DNA of 64,000 nucleotides, from positions 74,456-138,455 of the forward strand of contig CAWUSE010000004.1 in NCBI GenBank assembly GCA_963925805.1, given 5' to 3'. Source of the DNA: UBA10347 sp905182135. Lineage in GTDB: Bacteria; Actinomycetota; Acidimicrobiia; Acidimicrobiales; UBA10347. This document shows, in pieces, positions 17,589 to 27,271 of this stretch. The position numbers were made by a program, and so were the translations under genes. Under the pieces are notes generated by a model. The model made no database searches, was not told where the DNA came from, and saw only the letters and a list, made by a program, of their open reading frames with translations. Within the stretch, counting starts at the first letter, position 1, and every line of letters begins with the position of its first letter.

Positions 17589-18314
17589 TTAGGGGATGCC
17601 GACCATTTCGGTTGTTGAGCGGAAGCTGAGTTGGGCCTCGTGGTCGATGAACTGTTCGATGCCGTCGCTCTCGTAAATGTCGAGGTAGGTGCGCAGCGCT
17701 TCCTTGTTAGGGAAGTACAACTCGGCCATGCCGACGTAAGGATCGATTGCGGGCTCGATGCTGTGACTGATTACGTAACGGGATCCACCCACCTGTTCCA
17801 TGACGTTAGCCACGTTGGGCGCATGGATGTTGAGCCAGTGAGCGAAGAGGTCGTCAACGTTTGTGTCGGCCCTGGCGGTCAGCAACGTCGTGACTTTCAG
17901 AAAGCCAGAGCGGGTACATGGGTATGGGTCGTTCAACGTGTTGGGAACATGTGACAGAGTGCCGTCGACGATGACATATTCGGTTGTCGGCCATGCGACA
18001 TAGGGCTTGGCCTTTTGTTGGAAAGTATCTCGGGGCTCGGTGCCGTGGGCCTCTGTGGCCCGGGGCAACGGCTTGTCCCACCAGAGTTGAGCGATCCCAT
18101 CCCACACCTGCTCACCCGATGGAACCGGGTTGTAGAGCGTCGCTATGTACCTGGTTGCGTGAGGTTGGCCCTTGTCGGCTGCACGATGCTGGCTGGCGAT
18201 GACGTCGGGCATGTGATTGGCGAACCAATTGGCGATGAGCTCCTCACGGGTCGCCTCCGGCCTGCGGCCGATCAGAAACTGCATTTTTGCGCCAGGTGTT
18301 GCCGTGATATCCAT
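17589..18314 (-). CDS. EthD-domain protein with duplicated domain
   Basis: 241 residues made of two EthD-like dimeric alpha+beta barrel units. Unit one is FLIGRRPEATREELIANWF-x-NHMPDV (about 12-40). Unit two is TTLLTARADTNVDDLFAHW followed by NIHAP (about 138-170). GGGGAG lies 4 nt before ATG 18314, deciding this start over a longer frame. Family members assist degradation of ethers and polyketide-like compounds or act as decarboxylases/cyclases; the reaction here is unknown. Confidence 0.8.
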   Translation of the reverse strand: MDITATPGAKMQFLIGRRPEATREELIANWFANHMPDVIASQHRAADKGQPHATRYIATLYNPVPSGEQVWDGIAQLWWDKPLPRATEAHGTEPRDTFQQKAKPYVAWPTTEYVIVDGTLSHVPNTLNDPYPCTRSGFLKVTTLLTARADTNVDDLFAHWLNIHAPNVANVMEQVGGSRYVISHSIEPAIDPYVGMAELYFPNKEALRTYLDIYESDGIEQFIDHEAQLSFRSTTEMVGIP

Positions 18315-18585
18315 TTTCTCCCCTACTTCTGTCAGATCTTTGCACGAACGGGCGGGCCAGCGTCTTTCGTAGCTGGCATGTCTGCCCTGCTCAACCAGGT
18401 CTCGTTGCCCTGAAGTGCCTCGCCGTTTAGCTGAGTTGGTCATGAGGACTCGTGACTACAGCGACATCTTGCGAGCTGTCAAGGCCGTTGGTCGCAGCGA
18501 TATCTAGGTCGGATTGCCCCGACGAACCAACAGCTGGTGGGCCTGAAGCTAGGGACAACGGGTGCTGTGGTGCAGACTGGGGGTC

Positions 18586-19731
18586 ATGGCTGCACCTTTG
18601 ATGGATCGATATCCAGCGATCAGCGACCTGGAAGCGCGTGCCCGCAAGCGGATGCCCTTCTTCAGTTGGGAATACCTGGCGAGTGGCACTGGCGCAGATC
18701 AGGCCGTGCAACGCAATGAGGACGCACTTGCGGAGATCACGCTGGTGCCCCAGTTACTCAAGGGCGAGTTTGACCCATCGGTCGAGACTGAGCTATTCGG
18801 TGTCACCTATTCGGCTCCCATTGGGATTGCTCCTGTCGGCCTGACTGGCTTGATCTGGCCTGGCGCCGATGCTGCACTCGCAGCTGCTGCTGCAGATCGC
18901 CGCATTCCGTATTGCATGAGCACGGTGTCAACGACTCGGCCCGAAGATGCCGGACCGGCTTCCGACGGCATGGGCTGGTTCCAGCTCTATCCGCCACGCC
19001 AACCCGAGATGCGCGCCGACCTGATCAGGCGGGCTAGAGAATCAGGCTTCACTACGCTAGTTGTGACGGCCGATGTGCCGGCTCGCAGCCGACGCGAACG
19101 TCAGGTCAAAGCCCAGATTCGCGTTCCTCCTAAGATCGGGCCGAAGTTGTTAGCGCAGTCGGCTATAAACCCGTCTTGGTCCATGGGCGTGCTGCGTAAT
19201 GGTTTGCCTCGATTCCGCACCCTCGAGAAATACGTCGACAAGGCGACCATGCAACACATCGCTGGCTTTGTCGGAGCGAGCCTGGGCGGCACGTTGTCCT
19301 ACGACTACCTGTCCGAGGTCCGTGACGAGTGGCGTGGCCCACTCGTCGTCAAGGGCATCCTCGACGCCGATGATGCAGAGCGATGTCTTGATCGCGGGGC
19401 CGATGCCATCTGGGTGTCGAACCATGGTGGGCGTCAACTCGATGGTTCGCTCGCTGCTATCCATGCCCTGCCCGCGATCCTTGAGCGGGTCAACGGCCGG
19501 GCGCCAGTGATCTTCGATAGTGGTATCCGTTCGGGTCTCGATGTTGCTCGAGCCCTAGCCATGGGTGCCGACTTCGTCTTCGCTGGTCGTGCGTTTTTGT
19601 TCGGTGTTGCAGCACTCGGGAAGCGAGGTGCCGGGCATGCCTACGACGTTCTCGCCGATGAACTCGTCAATGTCATGGCCCAGACGGGGTGTCGTCAACT
19701 CAACGAACTGCCACTGCGTCTACATAGCTAA
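18586..19731 (+). CDS. FMN-dependent alpha-hydroxy-acid dehydrogenase/oxidase
   Basis: 381-residue TIM-barrel flavoenzyme of the glycolate oxidase/lactate dehydrogenase/lactate monooxygenase family. Typical segments are YSAPIGIAPVGLTGLIWPGAD near the N-terminus, FQLYPPRQP, VVTADVPARSRRERQ, the catalytic-base block WVSNHGGRQLDGS (His about 281), and FDSGIRSGLDVARALAMGAD with the FMN phosphate-binding GRAFLFG. It oxidises 2-hydroxy acids to 2-oxo acids. ATG 18586 is used; an in-frame alternative lies eight codons upstream. The exact substrate and electron acceptor are not evident. Confidence 0.9.
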   Translation: MAAPLMDRYPAISDLEARARKRMPFFSWEYLASGTGADQAVQRNEDALAEITLVPQLLKGEFDPSVETELFGVTYSAPIGIAPVGLTGLIWPGADAALAAAAADRRIPYCMSTVSTTRPEDAGPASDGMGWFQLYPPRQPEMRADLIRRARESGFTTLVVTADVPARSRRERQVKAQIRVPPKIGPKLLAQSAINPSWSMGVLRNGLPRFRTLEKYVDKATMQHIAGFVGASLGGTLSYDYLSEVRDEWRGPLVVKGILDADDAERCLDRGADAIWVSNHGGRQLDGSLAAIHALPAILERVNGRAPVIFDSGIRSGLDVARALAMGADFVFAGRAFLFGVAALGKRGAGHAYDVLADELVNVMAQTGCRQLNELPLRLHS

Positions 19732-19905
19732 ACCACGCCGTTGCTAATGCAGCGGTGAAGTCACGCTTGGCCCATGGTTGAGATACCGAGGGTGGCTGTC
19801 GTCATTCATATGGCCAGGAGCCCGAACAAGATTCAGGGAATGCGGCAGCGTCAGCCAGGGCCGTTTTTGGTGAGCCTGGGGGAAATTTGCGAAAGTGAAC
19901 TGCCT

Positions 19906-22900
19906 CTAGAGCTCCGCGGCCAGGCCAGCGGGACGTACCTCAACGATGAGGTCGCCGGGCTCGACAGCGGCCGATGGGGGTACGACTACTCGGGTGACGG
20001 TGCCACCAATCGAAACCGAGATTGCTGATTCCATCTTCATGGCTTCGATCACAGCGACCGAATCACCAGCCTCAACTACGTCGCCGGGGGTCACGGTTAC
20101 GTTGACCACGCCCCGGAACGGGGCGGGGATATGACCGGGGTTCTGAGGATTAGCTTTTTCGCTCTCAATCACATTGGACGAAACGGCACGGTCGCGCACA
20201 TCGATGGGACGGAATTGGCCGTTCAGTCGGAAGACGACGGAGCGGATGCCGTCGTTGTTGGGCTCACCAATGGCTTCGAGCCCAACGAGCACTTTCACGC
20301 CTGGGCGAAGTTCGACGGAGCGATCCTGCTGGTTCAGATCTAGGCCGTACCAGAAGATGCGTGATGGCAGCACGGCCAAATTTCCATAACGAGCGGACTG
20401 CTCTTCATGATTGGCTGCAGGGCCAGGTAGTAGCAGGCGGTTGAGTACCTTACGGACATCGTCGCCCTGAAGCGCTTCCTCGTCGGCGGGGTCGAGTCCG
20501 GCCGGGGTTGGCGTATAGACGCGGCCAACGAGTGCCCTGGTGCGGAATGGCTCTGGGAAACCCGCCGGCGGGGTGCCAAGCTCACCGTGCAAGAACTTGA
20601 TGACGCTCTCGGGAAGGTCGACGGATCCGGGATCGTTCTCAAGTTGCTCGGGTGTCACGCCAGAGGCAACCAGATGCAACGCTAGGTCGCCAACTACCTT
20701 GGAACTTGGTGTCACCTTGATCGGCCGACCGAGGAGCACATTGCATGCTGCGTAGAGATCCTCGACTGCTTCGAATCGATCGCCAAGACCAAGAGCGATT
20801 GCTTGTTGGCGAAGGTTTGACAGCTGCCCGCCGGGAATCTCGTGCTTGTAGACGGTGCCAGTCGGCGATGTCAGGCCAGCTTCGAAGGGCTTGTACAACG
20901 CACGCACGGCTGCCCAGTACGGCTCAAGTTGACCAACAGCGTCGAGTGACAGGCCTGTATCGCGCTCGGTGTGTTCGGTCGCAGCGATAATGGCTGATAG
21001 CGACGGTTGGCTGGTCATGCCAGACAACGGGGGAGCGGCACCGTCGACTGCGTCGACGCCCGCATCGACTGCTGCAACATAGGTAGCGAGTTGGCCACCC
21101 GAGGTGTCATGGCTGTGGAGATGCACGGGCGTGTCAAACCGTTCTCGCAGGGCATCGACCAACTTGCTCGCAGCGGGGGCCCGCAACAGTCCAGCCATGT
21201 CCTTGACACACAGGATGTGAGCGCCGACCTCGACGAGCTTGTCGGCTACGCCCAAGTAGTAGTCGAGCGTGTACAGATCTTCTCCAGGGTCCGTCATATT
21301 ACCCGAGTAGCAGATCGTGCCTTCAGCAACGGCGCCGACTTCGGTGGCAGCTTCGATCGCTGGGCGCATCTGTTCGATGTCGTTGAAGGCATCGAACACG
21401 CGGAAGATGTCCACACCGGTGCGATGGGCCTCGGCGACGAACGTACGAGCGACGATGTCGGGATAGGGCGAATACCCAACGGTGTTGCGCCCACGGATGA
21501 GCATCTGCAGGCAAATGTTGGGTGCTGCTACGCGAAGCGCCTCAAGCCGCTTCCAAGGATCTTCGTGCAGGAACCGCAAGGCCACGTCGAAAGTTGCGCC
21601 ACCCCAGCATTCCAAGCTCAGTAGCTGCGGCGACGCATGGGCGATGGCCTCGGCGCCACGGGTCAGATCGATGCTGCGTACTCGAGTAGCCAGAATGGAC
21701 TGATGCGCATCGCGCAGGGTCGTGTCGGTGACAGCGAGTGCGGACTGGTTACGCAACGATGCCGCAAAGCCTGCGGGGCCGAGGCGGTCAAGCAGTTGCT
21801 TGCTGCCCTCGGGTGGGGCACCAACAACTTCTGGCAACTTCGTGTGTGGGTCGAGCTCAGTTGGCGCTGGGCCATGGGGGCGATTGACCGTGATGTCGCC
21901 TAGATACCGCAATAGTCGAGTTGACCGATCGGCACCAACCGACGCGGCGGTAAGTTCAGGGCGCTCATCGATGAAGGTAGTGGTGACGCTGCCTGAGCGG
22001 AAGTCGTTGTTGGCCAGAACAGCCTGAAGGAAGGCCAGATTGGTCGCCACCCCGCGGACCCGGAACTCGGCTAATGACCGCTCTGCTCGTCGGACAGCAT
22101 CATCGAAGGATCGGCCGCGACAGGTCAACTTCACGATGAGTGAGTCAAAGTACGGGGTGATCTCATGACCCACAAAACCGCCACTGCCGTCGAGGCGGAC
22201 ACCGGCACCACCGGGTGTGCGGTAGGCGAGCAGGCGTCCTGTGTCGGGCCGGAAGTCATTGGCAGGATCTTCGGCGGTGATACGACACTGCAGAGCGAAG
22301 CCCCGCAGCACGATCGACTCTTGGTCCAGACCCAGATCAGCGAGCGTCTCGCCCGCTGCGATCCGCAACTGTGCTTCGACGAGGTCAACATCGGTCACTT
22401 CTTCGGTGACGGTGTGCTCGACCTGGATACGAGGGTTCATCTCGATGAACACGTGGCGACCGGCCTTGTCGACCAGGAACTCGATGGTGCCAGCGTTTAC
22501 ATAGTTGATGTGATGAGCGAACGTGACCGCATCGCTGGTCAGTGCGTCTCGCTGTGCTGCCGTCAGGTTGGGGGCAGGAGCAATCTCGACGACCTTTTGG
22601 AAACGCCGCTGGACCGAACAGTCGCGCTCGTAGAGATGAATGATGTTGCCAGCCGTATCGCCGAGAACCTGGACTTCGATGTGGCGGACGTCGGTCATTG
22701 CCTCTTCGAGGAAGACGGTGTCGTCGCCAAAGGCGCTCAACGATTCACGCATGGCGGCGTCGACGGCCTCGGACAAGTCGGCAGGGTTCTCGACGCGACG
22801 CATGCCGCGGCCGCCGCCACCTGCGGCTGCCTTGACGAATAGCGGGAAGCCAATCGCTTCACTGAATGCAACTAGATCGCTCTCGGGTGTCAGTGCTGGG

Positions 22901-23301
22901 GATTGCTGCAGCACGGGAAGGCCGGCGTCCTCGGCTGCGTCTCGGGCCCGTTGCTTGTTGCCGGTCAGTTCGAGTGCTCGGACCGATGGGCCAACGAACG
23001 TGAGGCCAGCCTGGATGCATGCTTCAGCAAAGTCAGGGCTCTCGCTGAGGAAGCCGTAGCCAGGGTAAATCGCGTCGGCGCCAGCTTCTTTAGCAGCCGC
23101 AACGATGGCAGCCGGGTCGAGGTATGCGCGAACAGGGTGGCCTGGTTCCCCGATCTGATATGCCTCGTCAGCCTTCAAACGGTGCAGGCTGTTGCGGTCC
23201 TCGAACGTATGAATAGCAACCGTTCGGATGTCGAGCTGGTGGGCGGCTCGGAAGGCCCTAATCGCAATCTCGCCACGGTTTGCAACTAGCAATGTTTTCA
23301 T
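19906..23301 (-). CDS. pyc: Pyruvate carboxylase
   Basis: 1131 residues, full length for single-chain pyruvate carboxylase. An N-terminal biotin carboxylase (about 1-450) has the ATP-grasp loop AAAGGGGRGMRRV and EMNPRIQVEHTVTEEVT. The carboxyltransferase barrel (about 525-830) has TDTTLRDAHQS, the carbamylated-lysine region LCVKDMAGLL and the metal-binding HLHSHDTSGG. A C-terminal biotinyl domain carries EAMKMES, Lys about 1089. It makes oxaloacetate from pyruvate, bicarbonate and ATP for anaplerosis. It stands alone. Confidence 0.97.
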   Translation of the reverse strand: MKTLLVANRGEIAIRAFRAAHQLDIRTVAIHTFEDRNSLHRLKADEAYQIGEPGHPVRAYLDPAAIVAAAKEAGADAIYPGYGFLSESPDFAEACIQAGLTFVGPSVRALELTGNKQRARDAAEDAGLPVLQQSPALTPESDLVAFSEAIGFPLFVKAAAGGGGRGMRRVENPADLSEAVDAAMRESLSAFGDDTVFLEEAMTDVRHIEVQVLGDTAGNIIHLYERDCSVQRRFQKVVEIAPAPNLTAAQRDALTSDAVTFAHHINYVNAGTIEFLVDKAGRHVFIEMNPRIQVEHTVTEEVTDVDLVEAQLRIAAGETLADLGLDQESIVLRGFALQCRITAEDPANDFRPDTGRLLAYRTPGGAGVRLDGSGGFVGHEITPYFDSLIVKLTCRGRSFDDAVRRAERSLAEFRVRGVATNLAFLQAVLANNDFRSGSVTTTFIDERPELTAASVGADRSTRLLRYLGDITVNRPHGPAPTELDPHTKLPEVVGAPPEGSKQLLDRLGPAGFAASLRNQSALAVTDTTLRDAHQSILATRVRSIDLTRGAEAIAHASPQLLSLECWGGATFDVALRFLHEDPWKRLEALRVAAPNICLQMLIRGRNTVGYSPYPDIVARTFVAEAHRTGVDIFRVFDAFNDIEQMRPAIEAATEVGAVAEGTICYSGNMTDPGEDLYTLDYYLGVADKLVEVGAHILCVKDMAGLLRAPAASKLVDALRERFDTPVHLHSHDTSGGQLATYVAAVDAGVDAVDGAAPPLSGMTSQPSLSAIIAATEHTERDTGLSLDAVGQLEPYWAAVRALYKPFEAGLTSPTGTVYKHEIPGGQLSNLRQQAIALGLGDRFEAVEDLYAACNVLLGRPIKVTPSSKVVGDLALHLVASGVTPEQLENDPGSVDLPESVIKFLHGELGTPPAGFPEPFRTRALVGRVYTPTPAGLDPADEEALQGDDVRKVLNRLLLPGPAANHEEQSARYGNLAVLPSRIFWYGLDLNQQDRSVELRPGVKVLVGLEAIGEPNNDGIRSVVFRLNGQFRPIDVRDRAVSSNVIESEKANPQNPGHIPAPFRGVVNVTVTPGDVVEAGDSVAVIEAMKMESAISVSIGGTVTRVVVPPSAAVEPGDLIVEVRPAGLAAEL

Positions 23302-23479
23302 GTGTGCAGTGTGGCATTAATCGTGAGGCCTGACGCCAGCTTCGGCGCCGTGATCAATCGCTTCTGACCCTGAACGTGGAATAAGGGTCGGACTCAAGAC
23401 GGTCGGCTGCTGGAGTTACCGTGGTTGTAGCAACGGTCAAATCCAAGATGAGCAAGGTGAAACTGGTTTGGGCCTCGAG

Positions 23480-24199
23480 CTAGCTCAGGAGTTGGCGGCC
23501 GACGAGCGCTAGGCCACCAATGAGTGCAATGGTGAGCACTAGCGGGCGGAACCATGGCCGGCTCAGGTGTGGGCGAACCCAGCGGCTCGCGATGAGTCCA
23601 GCAACCACGCCGGGCATCAGCCAGGCGAGCAGCCCAAACTCTTCACGTCCAAAGTTTCCCGTGGTGAGCAGCGTCAAGAAACCGACTGACGTAACCGACA
23701 AGATGAGTAACGATGCCGTGGGACGCATCATCGACGGTTTCATGTCGGAGTAGACGCAGACGAGCGGGGGGCCGGGCAGCGCTGCTGTTAAGGAAGAGAA
23801 GGCGCATACAGCGCCGGCGACGGTTTCCGAGCGAGGCGTGCGCGACAAGTCCCACCCGGCCAACAACAGTGCGGCGGCCACAGCAGTGAGTGATCCGACC
23901 ATGATCGCTAGCAGTTTGTCCGACATCATCTCGAGGACGAGCAATGCGCCGACGACGCCGACAGGCACGCCGTATAGGCCGCGCTTCCAGGCTTGTAAAT
24001 CAGCTTGGTGGTACTCGACGAGAACGTGGCGGATGCCGACGACCTGTCCAGCGAGAAGCAGGGGTCCAGGTGCAAAGGCAGGGTCGATAGCTACGAGAGC
24101 AGGCGCGGCGACCAGACCAAGACCAATGCCGATCGAGCCATGCACGATGGACCCAGCCATAGATAGCCCGATGATGATTGCGATCTCGACGCCCGTCAC
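23480..24199 (-). CDS. TauE/SafE-family membrane permease
   Basis: 239 residues with about seven to eight hydrophobic helices, the usual size for TauE/SafE anion exporters. The first helix has GSIVHGSIGIGLGLVAAP, the family's G-x(2)-G-x-x-G-x-G-x-x-x-x-P pattern, and it recurs in part in the second half (SSLTAALPGPPLV). Substrates in the family are sulfite, sulfoacetate or other organic anions. The frame is open 53 codons further upstream, but that segment is hydrophilic and TATCGT sits 7 nt before GTG 24199, so I choose this start. Confidence 0.82.
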   Translation of the reverse strand: MTGVEIAIIIGLSMAGSIVHGSIGIGLGLVAAPALVAIDPAFAPGPLLLAGQVVGIRHVLVEYHQADLQAWKRGLYGVPVGVVGALLVLEMMSDKLLAIMVGSLTAVAAALLLAGWDLSRTPRSETVAGAVCAFSSLTAALPGPPLVCVYSDMKPSMMRPTASLLILSVTSVGFLTLLTTGNFGREEFGLLAWLMPGVVAGLIASRWVRPHLSRPWFRPLVLTIALIGGLALVGRQLLS

Positions 24200-24206
24200 A
24201 ATTGCA

Positions 24207-24212
24207 ACGATA
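24207..24212 (-). promoter_or_regulatory. -10 hexamer TATCGT before the TauE-like gene
   Basis: TATCGT on the minus strand lies 7 nt before GTG 24199. It was one reason for choosing that start, so it is not independent evidence. Confidence 0.4.
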
Positions 24213-24428
24213 CTTGGCTTTGGGAGGCAGGTACGACCACTCGTGGCCTCGGACGGGTTGCCAGCTGGACTCGTGCGACGCCTGAGAGCCTTCACCTTTT
24301 CATTGGCGTGCCGTTGCGGTTTTTGCCCTGATGAGTCGTGGGCGGGACGCCCTGACATAGGTAGCGCAACCCCCCCGGGTCCAGCTTCGGCTTGTTGTCG
24401 AGATCTGGATCGTTGACGGGCGTCGCAC

Positions 24429-24434
24429 TAGGTT
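24429..24434 (+). promoter_or_regulatory. -10 hexamer TAGGTT, leaderless promoter of the SDR gene
   Basis: TAGGTT lies 6 nt before ATG 24441. Confidence 0.5.
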
Positions 24435-24440
24435 GTCAGC

Positions 24441-25184
24441 ATGGATTTGGGAATAAGTGGAAAACGGGCTGTTGTGGCCGCGTCAACTTCGGGCCTTGGC
24501 CTAGCGACAGCGGTAGCGCTTGCTGATGCAGGCTGCACTGTTGTCATCAATGGTCGAACCGAAGACCGTTTGGCCGAGACAGTGCCCAAGGTCCGGGGGT
24601 CTATCGCTATCGCTGGGGACATGTCGACACACGCTGGTGCCGAAACGTTCATCGACGCGGCCGCCGAGGCATTGGGCGGCATCGACATTCTTGTCACCAA
24701 TGCGGGCGGACCACCGCGGGGCAACTTCGCTGAGACCGACATAGCGGACTATGCAGCTGCCCTTGAAATGAACCTTGTCTCTATGGCGGCCCTGTGCAAG
24801 AAGGTCGTGCCAGGTATGCAAGCCCAACATTGGGGGCGAATCGTCGCGATCACGTCGAGCTCGGTGCACACACCGATGCCCAATCTGATCTTGTCGAACA
24901 CCGCCCGATCGGGACTGACCTCATTGCTGAAGACCCTGGCGCTCGAGGTTGTCGGCGATGGCATCACGGTCAATACCGCTCAACCAGGGTTGCATCTAAC
25001 TCCTCGAGTGACGGAGATCTTGGAGGGCAACCTGGACGACATGGCAGCGATGCAGCCAACGGGCCGTATCGGTGACGCCACCGACTTTGGTCAGGTTGTT
25101 GCCTTCTTATGTTCCGAACAAGCCAACTACATCACCGGCGTCTCGATTCCCGTCGACGGCGGCCGATTCACCCAGCTCCAGTAA
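24441..25184 (+). CDS. Short-chain dehydrogenase/reductase with atypical active site
   Basis: 247-residue SDR with a normal Rossmann core. The glycine-rich turn is ASTSGLGLA, the Asn motif is ILVTNAGGPP, the active-site Ser region is ITSSSVHTPMP, and the C-terminus is ITGVSIPVDGGR. Where classical SDRs have YxxxK, this protein reads LILSNTARSGL, so both the catalytic Tyr and Lys appear replaced. A branch annotated as 3-oxoacyl-ACP reductase-like has the same SN-x-x-R arrangement. The reaction is therefore uncertain; it may not be a simple ketoreductase. Confidence 0.83.
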   Translation: MDLGISGKRAVVAASTSGLGLATAVALADAGCTVVINGRTEDRLAETVPKVRGSIAIAGDMSTHAGAETFIDAAAEALGGIDILVTNAGGPPRGNFAETDIADYAAALEMNLVSMAALCKKVVPGMQAQHWGRIVAITSSSVHTPMPNLILSNTARSGLTSLLKTLALEVVGDGITVNTAQPGLHLTPRVTEILEGNLDDMAAMQPTGRIGDATDFGQVVAFLCSEQANYITGVSIPVDGGRFTQLQ

Positions 25185-25544
25185 CCAGCCGATAGGTGCA
25201 TCGAAGGTCAGACCCTCGATATCTACATCATCTGTGTCAGACACAGATGATGTAAGACACAGATGATGCTGGTCGAAAGACAGGGTGTCGATCGTGTGGT
25301 TGATTACTCAGTTCTTGAGCGGCAAAGCTGTGTCCTAGATTGGGATCAGTGTCCTGTTATGTCGTGCTGAACGTCCATAATTTCGCTGCCGTGACCCTAA
25401 ACCCTGACCACGAACGAACCTGGATCCCTTTTCGCAACAAAGGTGCCTCGGCCGCATCGTTGAACGTATTGGGTGGTGAGTTGTTGGCTTGCGCTGAACA
25501 GCGAAGGCATCTCTGATCTAGGTTGGGGCACTGGGGGTATGCAA
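25185..25544. other. Intergenic region carrying the palindromic repeat
   Basis: Besides the palindrome at 25224-25268, no gene is recognised. The region separates the SDR gene from the amidohydrolase gene. Confidence 0.5.
25224..25268. repeat. REP-like palindrome plus extra half-arm, core GTGTC-A-GACAC
   Basis: A perfect 15-bp inverted repeat (25224-25238 and 25240-25254) surrounds a central A. The inner part of each arm reads CATCTGTGTC or its complement. One nucleotide later, 13 nt of the right arm (GACACAGATGATG) are repeated at 25256-25268. The central core is the same as in the two palindromes that flank the RAYT transposase at 59.4-60.4 kb, and the extra half-arm matches the layout of the copy at 60426. 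It is likely a non-autonomous element mobilised by that transposase. Confidence 0.7.
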
Positions 25545-27254
25545 ATGGCAACACATGATCTGGTAATTCGTGGCGGCAGAGTTGTCGACGGAAGTGGTGA
25601 CGAAGCACGCACCGCCGACGTGGCGATCGATGGCCAGACCATCGTGGAGGTAGGCAAGGTTTCTGGCCAAGGAGCCAGGGAGATCGATGCGACAGGAGCG
25701 TTGGTGACACCTGGCTTCGTCGATATCCATACGCATTACGACGGACAGGCGACATGGGACAACCATCTCGCTCCGTCCTCCTGGCACGGCGTCACGACAG
25801 TCATTATGGGCAACTGCGGTGTTGGTTTCGCACCGGTCCACAACGCCGATCATGATCAGCTCATCGAGTTAATGGAAGGCGTCGAAGACATCCCCGGCGC
25901 GGCACTGCATGAGGGGCTTGCGTGGAACTGGAATAGCTTTGCCGAGTATCTCGATGCGGTAGAAGCCGTTCCACACGACATCGACTGTGGTGCCCAGGTT
26001 CCACACGGCGCCCTGCGACTCCACGTTATGGGCCAGCGTGGCGCAAACCGAGAGCCTGCTACTGCCGAAGACATTGGCGAGATGGCGCACTTGGCTCGCC
26101 AAGCCATCGAGGCTGGTGGCGTTGGCTTCACTACCTCACGAACAGCAAACCACCGCACGAGCAAGGGTGAGCTTACACCGACACTCACTGCTGAAGCCGA
26201 CGAGCTGATTGGTATCGCCGAAGGCGTCGGTGCTGCAGGCCGAGGCGTGCTCCAGGTGGTCAGCGATCATCTCGATGGTGATCATGAGTTCGACATGCTG
26301 CGCAAGATGGCCGCACGTTCGGGTCGCCCTTTGTCGGTCTCGCTTGTTGCAACGCCCGTCCTGCCCGACTGGCACCGTATGGCGCTGCGCCATATCGAAG
26401 CCGCCAACGAAGCTGGTCTCCGGGTACGTGGCCAGGTTGCGCCACGGCCTGTCGGCTTGATCCTGGGTCTTGATCTCACGCTCAACCCGTTCATGAAGAC
26501 GAAAGTGTGGGCCGGTATTACTGATCTATCGCTCGCCGACAAGGTGGCTGCACTTCGTAATCCAGAGACTCGAGTAGCGATCCTGGACGAAATGGGTGGC
26601 CCTCGCAGCACACTGCTCGGCGCCAAGCTTGTCGCCAAGTTCAACATCATGTTTGAACTCAGCGATCCACCAAATTATGAGCCGAATCTTGCCGACAGCC
26701 TGGCAGCACGCGCTGCGGCCGCTGGGACGACACCCGAGGCGTTGGCCCTCGACATCCTCCTGGCTGACGATGGCCAGGGCATGTTGTATGTGCCCTTTGC
26801 CAACTATCTCGACGGCAGCCTCGATGTTGTCGAAGAGATGTTGAAGCACCCGCTGACGATTCCCGGGCTCGGCGACGGCGGGGCGCACGTCGGCACGATC
26901 TGCGACGGCAGTTTCTCAACCACATTGTTGACTCACTGGGGCCGAGACCGGTCCTATGGTCGGATCCCTGTTGAACAGCTCATCAAGCAGCACTGTCAGG
27001 ACACGGCTGCTGCCGTGGGGCTGAGGGACCGGGGTCAGTTACTTCCCGGGCTTCGCGCCGATGTGAACGTCATTGACTTCGAGAACCTGCAGGCGCTGCG
27101 ACCCGAGATCCATCATGATCTCCCTGCTGGTGGTCGTCGGCTTTTGCAGCGGGCCACTGGCTATGTCCACACCATCTGCGCAGGCCAAGAGATCTACAAC
27201 AATGGGGTTGCGACCGGAGCATTACCAGGTCGACTAATCCGCCACGCCGGCTAG
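25545..27254 (+). CDS. N-acyl-D-amino-acid deacylase-like amidohydrolase
   Basis: 569-residue amidohydrolase-superfamily enzyme of the D-aminoacylase branch. The N-terminal motif is TPGFVDIHTHYDGQATWD (metal-binding HTH). GVTTVIMGNCGVGFAP is diagnostic of this branch, and GDGGAHVGTICDG carries the last metal ligand. The product probably deacylates N-acyl-D-amino acids or related amides. GGGGG lies 8 nt before ATG 25545, which favours that start over the in-frame ATG at 25539. Confidence 0.87.
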   Translation: MATHDLVIRGGRVVDGSGDEARTADVAIDGQTIVEVGKVSGQGAREIDATGALVTPGFVDIHTHYDGQATWDNHLAPSSWHGVTTVIMGNCGVGFAPVHNADHDQLIELMEGVEDIPGAALHEGLAWNWNSFAEYLDAVEAVPHDIDCGAQVPHGALRLHVMGQRGANREPATAEDIGEMAHLARQAIEAGGVGFTTSRTANHRTSKGELTPTLTAEADELIGIAEGVGAAGRGVLQVVSDHLDGDHEFDMLRKMAARSGRPLSVSLVATPVLPDWHRMALRHIEAANEAGLRVRGQVAPRPVGLILGLDLTLNPFMKTKVWAGITDLSLADKVAALRNPETRVAILDEMGGPRSTLLGAKLVAKFNIMFELSDPPNYEPNLADSLAARAAAAGTTPEALALDILLADDGQGMLYVPFANYLDGSLDVVEEMLKHPLTIPGLGDGGAHVGTICDGSFSTTLLTHWGRDRSYGRIPVEQLIKQHCQDTAAAVGLRDRGQLLPGLRADVNVIDFENLQALRPEIHHDLPAGGRRLLQRATGYVHTICAGQEIYNNGVATGALPGRLIRHAG

Positions 27255-27271
27255 CTAGAAGACTGGTCCCC

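Noticed and set aside
22165..22842. 225-codon plus-strand open frame
   Set aside because: Lies wholly inside pyruvate carboxylase on the opposite strand, whose biotin carboxylase motifs are unmistakable.
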